Source: Streptomyces capitiformicae
GTDB taxonomy: Bacteria > Actinomycetota > Actinomycetes > Streptomycetales > Streptomycetaceae
Assembly (NCBI RefSeq): GCF_002214185.1
Contig: NZ_CP022161.1
Location: 10,721,947 to 10,785,946, forward strand
DNA length: 64,000 bases
Direction of reading: 5' to 3'
The translations under genes and the position numbers were made by a program. This document shows, piece by piece, positions 44,935 through 53,321 of this stretch (the first letter of the stretch is position 1; every line of letters starts with the position of its first letter). Under the pieces are notes generated by a model. The model saw only the letters and a list, made by a program, of their open reading frames with translations. It was not told the DNA's origin and did not search any database.

Positions 44935-44984
44935 GTACCAATGAGTATCAATGCGTACCAATGCACATCAATGCGCACCAATGA
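44935..44984. repeat. five phased 10-bp tandem repeats
   Basis: GTACCAATGA, GTATCAATGC, GTACCAATGC, ACATCAATGC and GCACCAATGA follow each other without gaps. The core YAYCAATG recurs every 10 bases, one helical turn, so identical faces are presented to a protein. It lies between the IS3 relic and the beta-helix gene, about 170 bases upstream of that start. Confidence 0.85.
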
Positions 44985-45155
44985 CGGGCTCGGAATCCGG
45001 ATGGCGCATGGCGAGTTGCCGGTCTGGTTTCCGGCACTGAAAGTCAAGGAAGATCGGCGATCCGGATTCTCCGGGTGCCATTCATGCCTGGCCCGGCGGC
45101 TGCCAATCGAGGCAGTGGCAATCACCGGTCTGCCCGGAGAACGAAGGAGAAGGAC

Positions 45156-46346
45156 ATGAAGAGACGGTTTCTTGTGTCGGCGTGCGCGGTAGCCGCTGTG
45201 GCATTCTCTGCGCTACCCAGCAACGCGGCGCAGACCACACTCGTCGTCGATGACGACGGGGCGCAGTGCCCGAACGCGGATTTCACCTCCATCCAGGCGG
45301 CCGTTACCGCCGCGTCGGCGGGATCAACGATCAGCGTCTGCCCCGGGACATACAACGAAGTCGTCACCGTGAACAAGCCGAACCTGACCCTGGTCGGGCC
45401 GCGCACCCCGAGCACGTGCACCCAGCCCACGACACCCAATCCGACCACTGAGGCGATCATCCAGGCTGATAACCCCGCAGGCGGTGTCGTCAACCTGCTC
45501 GAGAACGGCATCCGGTTCATCCGGTTCACGGTCCAGAACAACACGCTCGGCGCCGGCATTGTGACCAGTGCCACGTTCTCCGGCCACCGAGTCCTCCAGA
45601 ACGTGGTGCAGAACAACGTGCAGGGTGTCTACTTCAACGCCAACGGCACGACAGCATCCGCCGTCGACCAGAACTGCATCCGCCAGAACAACCAACCGGG
45701 ATCCGCTGGCGGGAACGGCGTCTACTCCGACCTCGGCCTGAGCAACGCCACCATCCGGCAGAACACCTTCTACCAGAACGACTCCTCCGCGATCGTGCTG
45801 ACCGGACTGGCGCCGGGAGCCGTCAACAATGTCGGAATCGACGTGAACAGGTCCCAGGAGGACGGGTCCCTGCTGGCTGTCTTCAACTCCACCGGCACCA
45901 AAGTGCGGTCGAATACCGCGAGGAACAACACCGGATCCGCGATCTTCGTCGGCAATGACAACACCGGACTGGAGATCCTCTCCAACAACATCAGCGGAAG
46001 CGCACGCGGCGTGCGGACCAGCACCGATTTCGGCGGAGGGCCGAACACCAACCTGAGAATCAGCTCCAACACGATCACGAACTCCACGAACACCGACGGC
46101 ATCAGCGCGGGCCCCAACTCGCTTGACAACTCCGTCATCTCGTCGAACACCGCTACCAACAATCTGAGAGACGGCATCCGCATCGAACTCGGCGGCAACT
46201 CGGGCAACCGCATTCTCTCGAACACGCTCAGGAACAATGCCGAGCACGACTGCCACGACGACACCGTCGGCACCGGAACCGCCGGCACGGCCAACACCTG
46301 GCTCGCCAACTCGGGCGTGACCGAGAACCGCCCCGGCCTGTGCTGA
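45156..46346 (+). CDS. secreted right-handed parallel beta-helix protein
   Basis: 396 residues from ATG 45156 with GAAGGAGAAGG upstream. Signal peptide MKRRFLVSACAVAAVAFSAL, cleavage near SNAA. The N-terminal cap FTSIQAAVTAASAGSTISVC then PGTYNEVVTV is that of pectate-lyase-like beta-helices, followed by many Asn-rich turns (SNTARNNTGSAIFVGN, LEILSNNISGSARGV, LRISSNTITNSTN, SNTATNNLRDGIRI, NRILSNTLRNNAEHDC). No catalytic residues were identified. Likely an extracellular glycan-binding or -cleaving protein. It stands alone. Confidence 0.8.
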   Translation: MKRRFLVSACAVAAVAFSALPSNAAQTTLVVDDDGAQCPNADFTSIQAAVTAASAGSTISVCPGTYNEVVTVNKPNLTLVGPRTPSTCTQPTTPNPTTEAIIQADNPAGGVVNLLENGIRFIRFTVQNNTLGAGIVTSATFSGHRVLQNVVQNNVQGVYFNANGTTASAVDQNCIRQNNQPGSAGGNGVYSDLGLSNATIRQNTFYQNDSSAIVLTGLAPGAVNNVGIDVNRSQEDGSLLAVFNSTGTKVRSNTARNNTGSAIFVGNDNTGLEILSNNISGSARGVRTSTDFGGGPNTNLRISSNTITNSTNTDGISAGPNSLDNSVISSNTATNNLRDGIRIELGGNSGNRILSNTLRNNAEHDCHDDTVGTGTAGTANTWLANSGVTENRPGLC

Positions 46347-46513
46347 CCACGTGTCCTTCTGCCCAGTGGAGCGGGCACCCCGCGCGCTTCCCGTGGCCAT
46401 CGAGATCGCGAGGGTACCGGCGACGGCCGCGCTGAGAAGTGAGCCGCCGCCCGGCCCGCCTGCCTGCCCGCCTGCCCGCCTGCCCGCCTGAATCAAGCGC
46501 AGGGGCTCCTACC

Positions 46514-48154
46514 TCACCGCCCCCGCAACTCCCCCTTGACCACCTTCCCACTGGCGTTCCGCGGCAACTCCCCCACGAACTCCACCGCCCTCGGCACCTT
46601 GTAGTTCGCCATCTCCCGGCGCGCCCAGGCCATCAGGTCGTCGGCGGTCAGGAGCGCCCCCGCCCGCCGTACGACATACGCCTTGCCGACCTCCCCAAGA
46701 CGCGAATCCGGCACCCCGACAACCGCCACATCGGCAACGTCCGGGTGCAACCCCAGCAGTTGCTCTATCTCTGCCGGATAGGCGTTGAACCCACCCACGA
46801 TGAACATGTCCTTGATGCGGTCGGTGATCCGCAGATTGCCGTCACCGTCCAGCACTCCGACATCACCGGTACGCAGCCAGCCCTCCTCCGACACCACCCG
46901 CGCGGTCTCCTCGGGGTCCTCGAAGTATCCCCGCATGACGTTGAAGCCACGGACGAGCACCTCCCCGGGCGAACCGGCCGGCAACTCCGCACCGGACGGT
47001 CCGACCACCCGTACCTCGGTGCCCGGCACCGCCCGCCCGGACGTGGACGCGATCACCGTCGGCTCGTCTCCGCGTCGGCACATCGTCACGATGCCGCTGG
47101 CCTCGGACAGGCCGTACGCAGTGAGTACGGTGCCGACGTGCAGCTCGGCCCGCAGCCGTTCGACGAGTTGGAGCGGTACGACGGCCGCGCCCGTGACCAC
47201 GAGCCGCAGCGCGGACAGGTCGTACTCGTCGCGCGCGGGGTGATCGAGGAGTGACTGGTGGAGGGTAGGCGGGCCGGGCAGGACCGAGACACGCTCCGCC
47301 GCCACGTTCGCCAATGCCGTCCCCACGTTGAACACCGGCTGCGGGATCATCGTCGCCCCGCGCATCAGACAGGCGATCACGCCCGCCTTGTAGCCGAAGG
47401 TGTGGAAGAAGGGGTTCACGATCAGATAGCGATCCCCCTGCCGCAGTCCCGCCAGCTCGCACCACACCTCGTACGCCCGCAACGTCTGCGCATGGGTGAT
47501 CACCGCGCCCTTGGGCCGGCCGGTCGTCCCCGACGTGAAGATGATGTCGGACGGGGAATCACCACTCAGCGCGGCCGACCGTGCCCGCACCTCACCGTCC
47601 CCCACCCCGTCCCCACTCGCGAGGAATTCCTTCCAGGTCCGGAAGTCGGCGGGCGCGTCGTCCGCCAGCACCACCACCTGCTCCAGGTGCGGAAGCCCGG
47701 GCAGCGGACCGTCGCCCGCCCTCTCTCCCGCCCCCGCCCCCGTCCCCCCCGCCGCCGCCCGCCGCAGCGAAGCCACATACGACGTCCCCAAAAACGTCCC
47801 CGTCACGAACAACAACTTCGCCCGGCAACGCGCCAGCACATCCGCCGCCTCACCCCCCTTGAAGCGGGTGTTCAACGGAACAAGCACCGCCCCCGCCGAG
47901 ACCGCCCCCAACGCGGAGACGATCCAGTCGAGCGAATTCGGCGCCCAGATACCCACCCGGTCGCCGACCCGGACCCCGTTCGCGACGCACGCCGCCGCCG
48001 CGCGCTCCACCCGGGCGCCCAACTCCGCGTACGACACCCGAGTACGGCCGTCCACCACGGCCTCGACGCCGCCGTACCGCTCGGCCGCGGACCGGACCAA
48101 CCCCGGGATGGTCCCCCACTCCAGGTCACCGCGCGTATCCACGTCACCGTGCAC
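46514..48154 (-). CDS. FadD-type acyl-CoA synthetase
   Basis: 546 residues from GTG 48154 (GGAGG five bases upstream); the frame open from 48211 starts with a repetitive leader. ANL superfamily motifs: the P-loop DIIFTSGTTGRPKGAVITH, YGLSEASGI, GWLRTGDVGVLDGDGNLRIT, DRIKDMFIVGGFNAYPAEIE and PRNASGKVVKGELRGR with the catalytic Lys. It activates a carboxylic acid through an acyl-adenylate to its CoA thioester. Divergent from an Ltp2-like, DUF35, crotonase operon, so it probably supplies the CoA ester that those enzymes process. FadD3- or FadD13-like; substrate not determined. Confidence 0.85.
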   Translation of the reverse strand: MHGDVDTRGDLEWGTIPGLVRSAAERYGGVEAVVDGRTRVSYAELGARVERAAAACVANGVRVGDRVGIWAPNSLDWIVSALGAVSAGAVLVPLNTRFKGGEAADVLARCRAKLLFVTGTFLGTSYVASLRRAAAGGTGAGAGERAGDGPLPGLPHLEQVVVLADDAPADFRTWKEFLASGDGVGDGEVRARSAALSGDSPSDIIFTSGTTGRPKGAVITHAQTLRAYEVWCELAGLRQGDRYLIVNPFFHTFGYKAGVIACLMRGATMIPQPVFNVGTALANVAAERVSVLPGPPTLHQSLLDHPARDEYDLSALRLVVTGAAVVPLQLVERLRAELHVGTVLTAYGLSEASGIVTMCRRGDEPTVIASTSGRAVPGTEVRVVGPSGAELPAGSPGEVLVRGFNVMRGYFEDPEETARVVSEEGWLRTGDVGVLDGDGNLRITDRIKDMFIVGGFNAYPAEIEQLLGLHPDVADVAVVGVPDSRLGEVGKAYVVRRAGALLTADDLMAWARREMANYKVPRAVEFVGELPRNASGKVVKGELRGR

Positions 48155-48181
48155 AGCAGCCTCCGTACCCGAGAACCCACT

Positions 48182-48229
48182 ACCACTATCCGAAACCACT
48201 ATCCGAACCACTTACCTGACTTACCTGAC
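48182..48229. repeat. two adjacent tandem duplications in the divergent promoter
   Basis: ACCACTATCCGAA occurs twice without gap (48182-48194, 48195-48207), and TTACCTGAC twice (48212-48220, 48221-48229). They lie in the 5' region of the ligase gene, next to the palindrome at 48233. Confidence 0.85.
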
Positions 48230-48232
48230 TAC

Positions 48233-48266
48233 CCGTCAGATTAGCTGTACTCTGACGGACTGTCAG
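48233..48266. promoter_or_regulatory. palindromic operator candidate between fadD and the thiolase operon
   Basis: CCGTCAGA (48233-48240) and TCTGACGG (48251-48258) are perfect 8-bp arms around ten bases; CTGAC/GTCAG at 48252-48266 makes a second, overlapping palindrome. Position and size suit a TetR-type repressor controlling both directions. No such regulator is encoded nearby. Confidence 0.5.
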
Positions 48267-48301
48267 CAGACACCTGACCCCGTGCGGAGGTGTGGTGCTA
48301 C

Positions 48302-49450
48302 ATGCCCGTACTCAAGGACGCGACAGCCATCGTCGGCATAGGCCAGACCCCATTCGCCAAACAACTTCCCGAAACAGAACGGGCGTTGGCATGCCGAGCG
48401 ATCCTCTCCGCCCTGGACGACGCCGGCATCGAACCAACCGAAGTCGACGCGCTCGCCTCCTACACGATGGAGGAGACGGACGAGGTCGAGCTCGCCAAGG
48501 CACTCGGCCTCGGCGGCCTCACCTTCTTCAGCAAGGTCGGCTACGGCGGCGGCGGTTCATGCGCCACGGTCTCCCATCTCGCCGCCGCGATCGCGACCGG
48601 CCAGGCCACGGTCGGCGTCGCCTGGCGTTCCCGTAAGCGCGGCTCCGGACCTCGCCCGTGGAAGAACACGACCGTCCAACTCCCCACCCCCGCCCAGTGG
48701 ACCCGTCCCTTCGGCCTCCTCCGCCCGGCCGACGAGATAGCCATGCTGGCCCGCCGCCATATGCACGAGTACGGCACGACCCGCGACCACCTCTTCAACG
48801 TGGCCCTCGCCTGCCGCAACAGAGCGAACCAGAACCCGGCGGCGATCATGTACGACCGCCCGCTCACCCGGGAGATGTACATGAACTCCCGCTGGATCAG
48901 CGAGCCCCTCTGCCTCTTCGACAACTGCCTTGAGACAGATGGTGCGTTGGCCTGTGTCCTCGTCTCCGCCGAACGCGCCCGCGACTGCCGGCGGCCCCCC
49001 GTCTACGTCCACTCCGCCGCCCAGGGCCTGCCCGCCCAGCACCACGGCATGGTCAACTACTGGAACGACGACCCGCTGACCGGCCCCGCCTGGACCGCCG
49101 CCCGGCACCTCTGGAAGCACGCCGACTTCGCCCCGGAGGACGTGGACGTCGCCCAGATCTACGACGCCTTCACCGCCCTCATCCCCCTCTCCCTGGAGGG
49201 CTACGGCTTCTGCGACCGCGGCGAGGGCGGCGCCTTCACCGAAGGGGGCGCCCTGGAGATCGGCGGCCGGCTGCCCCTGAACACCTCCGGGGGCGGCCTC
49301 AGCGAGGCGTACGTACACGGCTTCAACCTGATCACCGAGGGCGTACGGCAGCTGCGGGGCACGAGCACCGCCCAGGTGCCGGGGGCGTCGACCTGTCTGG
49401 TGACGGCGGGCGAGGGCGTCCCGACGTCGGCCCTGTTGCTGAGGAGTTGA
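48302..49450 (+). CDS. Ltp2-like thiolase-fold lipid-transfer protein / acyl-CoA aldolase
   Basis: 382 residues from ATG 48302. AIVGIGQTPFAKQLPETERA, KVGYGGGGSCATVSHLAAAI, VAQIYDAFTALIPLSLEGYG and LPLNTSGGGLSEAYVHGFN are typical of the SCP2-thiolase/Ltp branch that includes the steroid aldolase Ltp2. The family needs a DUF35 partner (as ChsH2-Ltp2); such a gene follows directly. It most likely cleaves or forms a C-C bond on a beta-hydroxyacyl- or beta-ketoacyl-CoA. GGAGG lies 11 bases before the ATG; GTG 48290 is an alternative start. Confidence 0.8.
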   Translation: MPVLKDATAIVGIGQTPFAKQLPETERALACRAILSALDDAGIEPTEVDALASYTMEETDEVELAKALGLGGLTFFSKVGYGGGGSCATVSHLAAAIATGQATVGVAWRSRKRGSGPRPWKNTTVQLPTPAQWTRPFGLLRPADEIAMLARRHMHEYGTTRDHLFNVALACRNRANQNPAAIMYDRPLTREMYMNSRWISEPLCLFDNCLETDGALACVLVSAERARDCRRPPVYVHSAAQGLPAQHHGMVNYWNDDPLTGPAWTAARHLWKHADFAPEDVDVAQIYDAFTALIPLSLEGYGFCDRGEGGAFTEGGALEIGGRLPLNTSGGGLSEAYVHGFNLITEGVRQLRGTSTAQVPGASTCLVTAGEGVPTSALLLRS

Positions 49451-49461
49451 GGAAGTTGAAG

Positions 49462-49515
49462 GAGTCGAGGGAGTCGAGGGAGTCGAGGGAGTCGAGGGAG
49501 TCGAGGGAGTCGAGG
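49462..49515 (+). repeat. six tandem GAGTCGAGG repeats forming an SD-like array
   Basis: GAGTCGAGG repeats perfectly six times (49462-49515), preceded by degenerate copies from about 49442, and ends six bases before ATG 49521. Every unit creates GAGGGAG or GAGGGC, complementary to the 16S rRNA tail, so the DUF35 gene has a multiplied ribosome-binding region. Confidence 0.9.
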
Positions 49516-49520
49516 GCATC

Positions 49521-49937
49521 ATGCTGACCCCGATCGTGGACGAGGACGGCGCCCCCTTCTGGAGTTACGCCCGCCGAGGCGAACTCCGCATCCAGGCCTG
49601 CGCCGACTGCGACGAACTCCGCTTCCCACCCCGCCCCTGCTGCCCCCACTGCCGCTCCTTCGAGACCGAGTGGCGCCACCTCACCGGCCAGGGCCGCATC
49701 TGGTCGTACGTCCTCCCCCACCCGCCCCTCCTCCCCGACTACGCCGAGCAGTCCCCGTACAACGTCGTCCTCGTCGAACTCACCGACGCCCCGCACATCC
49801 GCCTGGTCGGCAACCTGGTGAGCGAGCCGGGCGCCCGGCTGAACTCGGTCCCGGTGGAACGCATCCGGATCGGAGCACGCGTCCAGGTGGTGTTCACGGA
49901 CACCGGCCTCCCCCAATGGGTACTGGAGCGCCCGTGA
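49521..49937 (+). CDS. DUF35 zinc-ribbon/OB-fold protein
   Basis: 138 residues. The zinc ribbon is ACADCDELRFPPRPCCPHC (CxxC-x10-12-CxxC), followed by the OB-fold (GQGRIWSYVLPHPPLLPD, IRIGARVQVVF). DUF35 proteins bind thiolase-fold Ltp enzymes, providing part of the acyl-CoA site, and the order Ltp-DUF35 here supports a complex. The stop overlaps the GTG of the crotonase gene. Confidence 0.85.
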   Translation: MLTPIVDEDGAPFWSYARRGELRIQACADCDELRFPPRPCCPHCRSFETEWRHLTGQGRIWSYVLPHPPLLPDYAEQSPYNVVLVELTDAPHIRLVGNLVSEPGARLNSVPVERIRIGARVQVVFTDTGLPQWVLERP

Positions 49938-50716
49938 ACCTACGGATGGACACGGACAAGGACACCGGCGTCGCGATCCTCACCCTGGACCGCCCCGAGA
50001 AGCTCAACGCGATCGACCTCGCCACTGCAGAGCAACTCGCCTCGGCCTGGCAGGCGTTGAGGTTCGACGACACCGTACGGGCCGTCGTCGTCACCGGCAC
50101 CGGCGACCGCGCCTTCTGCACGGGCCTCGACCGGAACGCGGCCTCCACCGTCCCCCAACCAAACTCCCCGTACTCGATCGACGACCCCCTCCTCACGATC
50201 GGCCCGAAGTCGAACGACCTCTGGAAACCGGTGATCGCGGCCGTGAACGGCATGGCCTGTGGCGGAGCCTTCTACCTCCTCGGCGAGTCGGAGTTCATCG
50301 TCGCCGACCCCTCCGCCACCTTCTTCGACCCCCACACCACCTACGGCATGGTCAGCGCCTTCGAGTCGATCCTCATGGCCCAGCGAATGCCGTACGGCGA
50401 GACGGCGCGCATGGCGCTCATGGGCACCACCGAGCGGATGTCCGCGCGCCGGGCCTACGAGGTCGGGCTGGTGTCAGAACTGACGGAACCCGGCGAGGCG
50501 GTCACCGCGGCCGTACGCCGCGCGGAGACCATCGCCGGATACCCACCGGAGGCTGTCCAGGGCACGGTCCGCGCCTGCTGGGCCGCCCAGGAGGCAGCAC
50601 GGGCCCACGCCCTCGCGTACGCCCCGCACCTCGTCTCCCTGGGCAACCTGCCGACGGAACGTCAGGCGGAGCTGTTCACAGCCCGCCGCCCGGTCCGCGA
50701 GGCCCGGCTCAGATAG
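49934..50716 (+). CDS. enoyl-CoA hydratase/isomerase (crotonase) family protein, atypical active site
   Basis: 260 residues from GTG 49934, overlapping the DUF35 stop. VAILTLDRPEKLNAIDLATA and AAVNGMACGGAFYLLGES mark the crotonase fold with its oxyanion hole. The canonical catalytic Glu of QPEI is replaced (FFDPHTTYGM) and the second Glu of AMEM is also absent (ETARMALMG), so simple hydration is unlikely. Decarboxylase, isomerase or hydrolase activities within the superfamily are possible. Last gene of the operon. Confidence 0.8.
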   Translation: MNLRMDTDKDTGVAILTLDRPEKLNAIDLATAEQLASAWQALRFDDTVRAVVVTGTGDRAFCTGLDRNAASTVPQPNSPYSIDDPLLTIGPKSNDLWKPVIAAVNGMACGGAFYLLGESEFIVADPSATFFDPHTTYGMVSAFESILMAQRMPYGETARMALMGTTERMSARRAYEVGLVSELTEPGEAVTAAVRRAETIAGYPPEAVQGTVRACWAAQEAARAHALAYAPHLVSLGNLPTERQAELFTARRPVREARLR

Positions 50717-50868
50717 GCGCGAGCGTTCAGTTACTGGTCCAGAGCGCCCGCTCCTCGACCGAGCAGCGCTCGATCAAGTCGATGACCGATGCCGCGTCCT
50801 GTCCGCTGCAGTGGCGCATGTTCGTGCCCCAGGAGTGGGCGGACGATCCGGTACGGCGGCAGAAGTCC

Positions 50869-50975
50869 GGGGTGAGCGGTGACTGGCGGCCGGTATGAGC
50901 CGCGATCCGGCGGACGGGGTGAGCGGTGACTGGCGGCCGGTATGAGCCGCGTCCCGGCGGACGGGGTGAGCGGCG
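50869..50975. repeat. 47-bp tandem repeat, 2.3 copies
   Basis: GGGGTGAGCGGTGACTGGCG starts at 50869 and again at 50916, followed by the same 27 bases with few changes, and a third copy begins at 50963 (GGGGTGAGCGGCGA). It lies in the 360-base gap between convergent crotonase and greA genes; a minus frame here encodes Arg-rich repeat only. Confidence 0.85.
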
Positions 50976-50997
50976 ACCCCGCCCGGGCATGACGAAA

Positions 50998-51024
50998 CCC
51001 CCGGCGCCGAGGGGGTGCCGGGGG
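50998..51024 (-). terminator. terminator of greA
   Basis: CCCCCGGC (50998-51005) pairs with GCCGGGGG (51017-51024) around 11 bases. Read on the minus strand it is followed by TTTCGT, a short U-rich tail. It can also insulate the convergent crotonase operon. Confidence 0.7.
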
Positions 51025-51079
51025 CTCGTGGGGCGAGCGGAGGGGGCGGCGCGAGAGTGCGGCCCTGCTCCGGCGCCGC

Positions 51080-51580
51080 TCAGCTCTGGTAGGGCTCGGC
51101 CTTGAGGATCTTCACCGAGGCGAACTTGCCGTTCGGCAGTTCGTACTGGGCGTCCTCGCCGACCTTCTTGCCGGTCACGCCCGAGCCGAGCGGGGACTGC
51201 GGCGAGTAGGTCTCGATGTCCGAGCTCGCGTACTCGCGGGAGGCGAGCAGGAACGTCAGGGTGTCGTCCTCGTCACCGTCGAAGGCGATCGTCACGACCA
51301 TGCCGGGCGCCACGGCGCCGTCCGCCGATGCCGGAGCCTCGCCGACCTTGGCGTTCTCCAGGAGCTGGGTCAGCTGGCGCACACGGAGCTCCTGCTTGCC
51401 CTGCTCTTCCTTGGCCGCGTGGTACCCGCCGTTCTCACGCAGGTCGCCCTCCTCGCGCGCGGCCGCGATCTTGGCGGCGATCTCCGTGCGCGCAGGACCA
51501 GACAGGTAGTCCAGCTCGGCCCTGAGCTGGTTGTACGCCTCCTGGGTCAGCCAGGTGACGTTCTCGCTGGTCTGGGTCAC
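51080..51580 (-). CDS. greA: transcription elongation factor GreA
   Basis: 166 residues from GTG 51580, AGGAG five bases upstream. The N-terminal coiled coil ends in the acidic tip AREEGDLRENGGYHAAKEEQ with the Asp/Glu that stimulates RNA cleavage by backtracked polymerase. The C-terminal domain has SPQSPLGSGVTGKKVGE. It rescues stalled transcription complexes. Followed by a terminator, and read in the same direction as the DUF4307 gene. Confidence 0.95.
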   Translation of the reverse strand: MTQTSENVTWLTQEAYNQLRAELDYLSGPARTEIAAKIAAAREEGDLRENGGYHAAKEEQGKQELRVRQLTQLLENAKVGEAPASADGAVAPGMVVTIAFDGDEDDTLTFLLASREYASSDIETYSPQSPLGSGVTGKKVGEDAQYELPNGKFASVKILKAEPYQS

Positions 51581-51790
51581 AGGTGCTCCTCGTAGGTACT
51601 GGGAATACAAAGCATCGCCCTACACAGAAGAATGTTCCTTCACGAGTGGGCGAAACCACGAGCCTAACAATTCAGCGGCGGAAGGGGGAGGACATAAACC
51701 ACGACCGTTGTGTCAACGCAGGTCAGCGCGGTGTGACGGCGAGTGATTTTCGTCAATGCCGACGGGGCGGCGACGGCGAGGCCCGGGGGG

Positions 51791-52189
51791 TCAGCCCGCC
51801 TGGCAGTCGACGATTTCGGCAGTGGTGCCGCGGGACGTCGTTTGGAGGGTGACGACCTGGTCGATGTCGGTGGTGTCGGCGGCGAAGCGGACGTCGCGGC
51901 GGCCGACCTCGGCGCCGTCCTCGGACTGGGAGCGCACGATGCAGTAACCCTTGATGCCTGCGTCCTTGTCGCCCCTGAGGTGCACCTTCACCGAGGTGGC
52001 CGAGGTCTCGAACGTGTAGACCTCGACGTTGATCTTGTTGTCGACGACGTAGTGGTACGCGAACCAGCCGAGGAGGACGAGCAGGGCCGCACCCAGGACG
52101 GAGCCGATGACCTTGAGCTTGCGGTCGGCGCGCTCGTCCGCGGAGCGGCCGTAACGCCCCTCGGGCAGCCGAGTGCTCGCCGTACTCAT
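51791..52189 (-). CDS. DUF4307 membrane protein
   Basis: 132 residues from ATG 52189 with GAGAGGA upstream. One transmembrane helix (VIGSVLGAALLVLLGWFAYH) after a basic N terminus, then an extracytoplasmic beta-rich domain (VEVYTFETSATSVKVHLRGD) with two Cys (GYCIV and VDCQ). The family is conserved in actinobacteria beside greA and mca. Function unknown. Confidence 0.85.
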   Translation of the reverse strand: MSTASTRLPEGRYGRSADERADRKLKVIGSVLGAALLVLLGWFAYHYVVDNKINVEVYTFETSATSVKVHLRGDKDAGIKGYCIVRSQSEDGAEVGRRDVRFAADTTDIDQVVTLQTTSRGTTAEIVDCQAG

Positions 52190-52427
52190 GATCGTCCTCT
52201 CGGGAGGGGGCGGGACGACGGTCCCGTAAGGGGTGTCCATGGTCCGGACCGGGAATTTTCCGCCCCCCGATTCGGTCACTATAGAAGCCTCCCGCCCAGC
52301 GTCTGACGGCCGCCCCGCAGTGGGTGTCCTTGCGGGACGGCAGTATTGACTCACCGGATCGCGCCGGGCTGAGTCATCGAAGTAACCGAACTACCAGGCC
52401 GGGCGCCGACTTACGAGGGAATGAGTC

Positions 52428-53300
52428 TTGACTGACCAGCTGCGACTGATGGCCGTGCACGCGCACCCCGACGACGAGTCGAGCAAGGGTGCGGCCACCA
52501 TGGCGAAGTATGTGTCCGAGGGGGTGGACGTGCTGGTCGTGACCTGCACGGGCGGCGAGCGCGGCTCCATCCTCAATCCCAAACTGCAGGGCGACAAGTA
52601 CATCGAGGAGAACATTCACGAGGTACGCAGGAAGGAGATGGACGAGGCCCGCGAGATCCTCGGGGTCGGGCAGGAGTGGCTCGGCTTCGTCGACTCCGGC
52701 CTCCCGGAGGGCGACCCCCTCCCGCCTCTTCCCGAGGGCTGCTTCGCCCTGGAGGACGTCGACAAGGCGGCCGGCGAACTGGTGAGGAAGATCCGCGCGT
52801 TCCGCCCCCAGGTGATCACCACCTACGACGAGAACGGCGGCTACCCGCACCCCGACCACATCATGACCCACAAGATCTCGATGGTGGCGTTCGAGGGGGC
52901 GGCGGACACCGAGAAGTACCCGGAGGGGGAGTACGGCCCGGCGTACCAGCCGCAGAAGCTGTACTACAACCAGGGCTTCAACCGCCCCCGCACCGAGGCG
53001 CTGCACAACGCGCTGCTGGCTCGCGGCCTGGAGTCGCCGTACGGGGACTGGCTCAAGCGCTGGGACGAGTTCGAGCACACCCCGCGCACGCTGACCACGC
53101 ACGTCCCCTGCGCCGACTTCTATGAGATCCGCGACAAGGCGCTCATCGCGCACGCCACGCAGATCGACCCCGACGGCGGCTGGTTCCGCGTGCCGATGGA
53201 GATCCAGAAGGAGGTCTGGCCGACCGAGGAGTACGAGCTCGCCAAGACCCTGGTGGACACCTCGCTCCCCGAGGACGACCTCTTTGCAGGCATCCGCTAG
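52428..53300 (+). CDS. mca: mycothiol S-conjugate amidase
   Basis: 290 residues from TTG 52428, GAGGGA seven bases upstream. Zinc site residues are in LMAVHAHPDDESSKG (His and Asp-Asp) and GYPHPDHIMTHK (His); TCTGGERGSILNP is also conserved. It cleaves mycothiol-toxin conjugates to a mercapturic acid for export and glucosamine-inositol for reuse, the actinobacterial detoxification route. Divergent from the DUF4307 gene, in the usual neighbourhood. Confidence 0.95.
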   Translation: MTDQLRLMAVHAHPDDESSKGAATMAKYVSEGVDVLVVTCTGGERGSILNPKLQGDKYIEENIHEVRRKEMDEAREILGVGQEWLGFVDSGLPEGDPLPPLPEGCFALEDVDKAAGELVRKIRAFRPQVITTYDENGGYPHPDHIMTHKISMVAFEGAADTEKYPEGEYGPAYQPQKLYYNQGFNRPRTEALHNALLARGLESPYGDWLKRWDEFEHTPRTLTTHVPCADFYEIRDKALIAHATQIDPDGGWFRVPMEIQKEVWPTEEYELAKTLVDTSLPEDDLFAGIR

Positions 53301-53321
53301 CCCTGGGGGACAATGCCAGGC

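Noticed and set aside
49462..49515. CRISPR-like repeat array
   Set aside because: Repeats are 9 bp without spacers; no cas genes in the window. The same holds for the arrays at 44935 and 50869.
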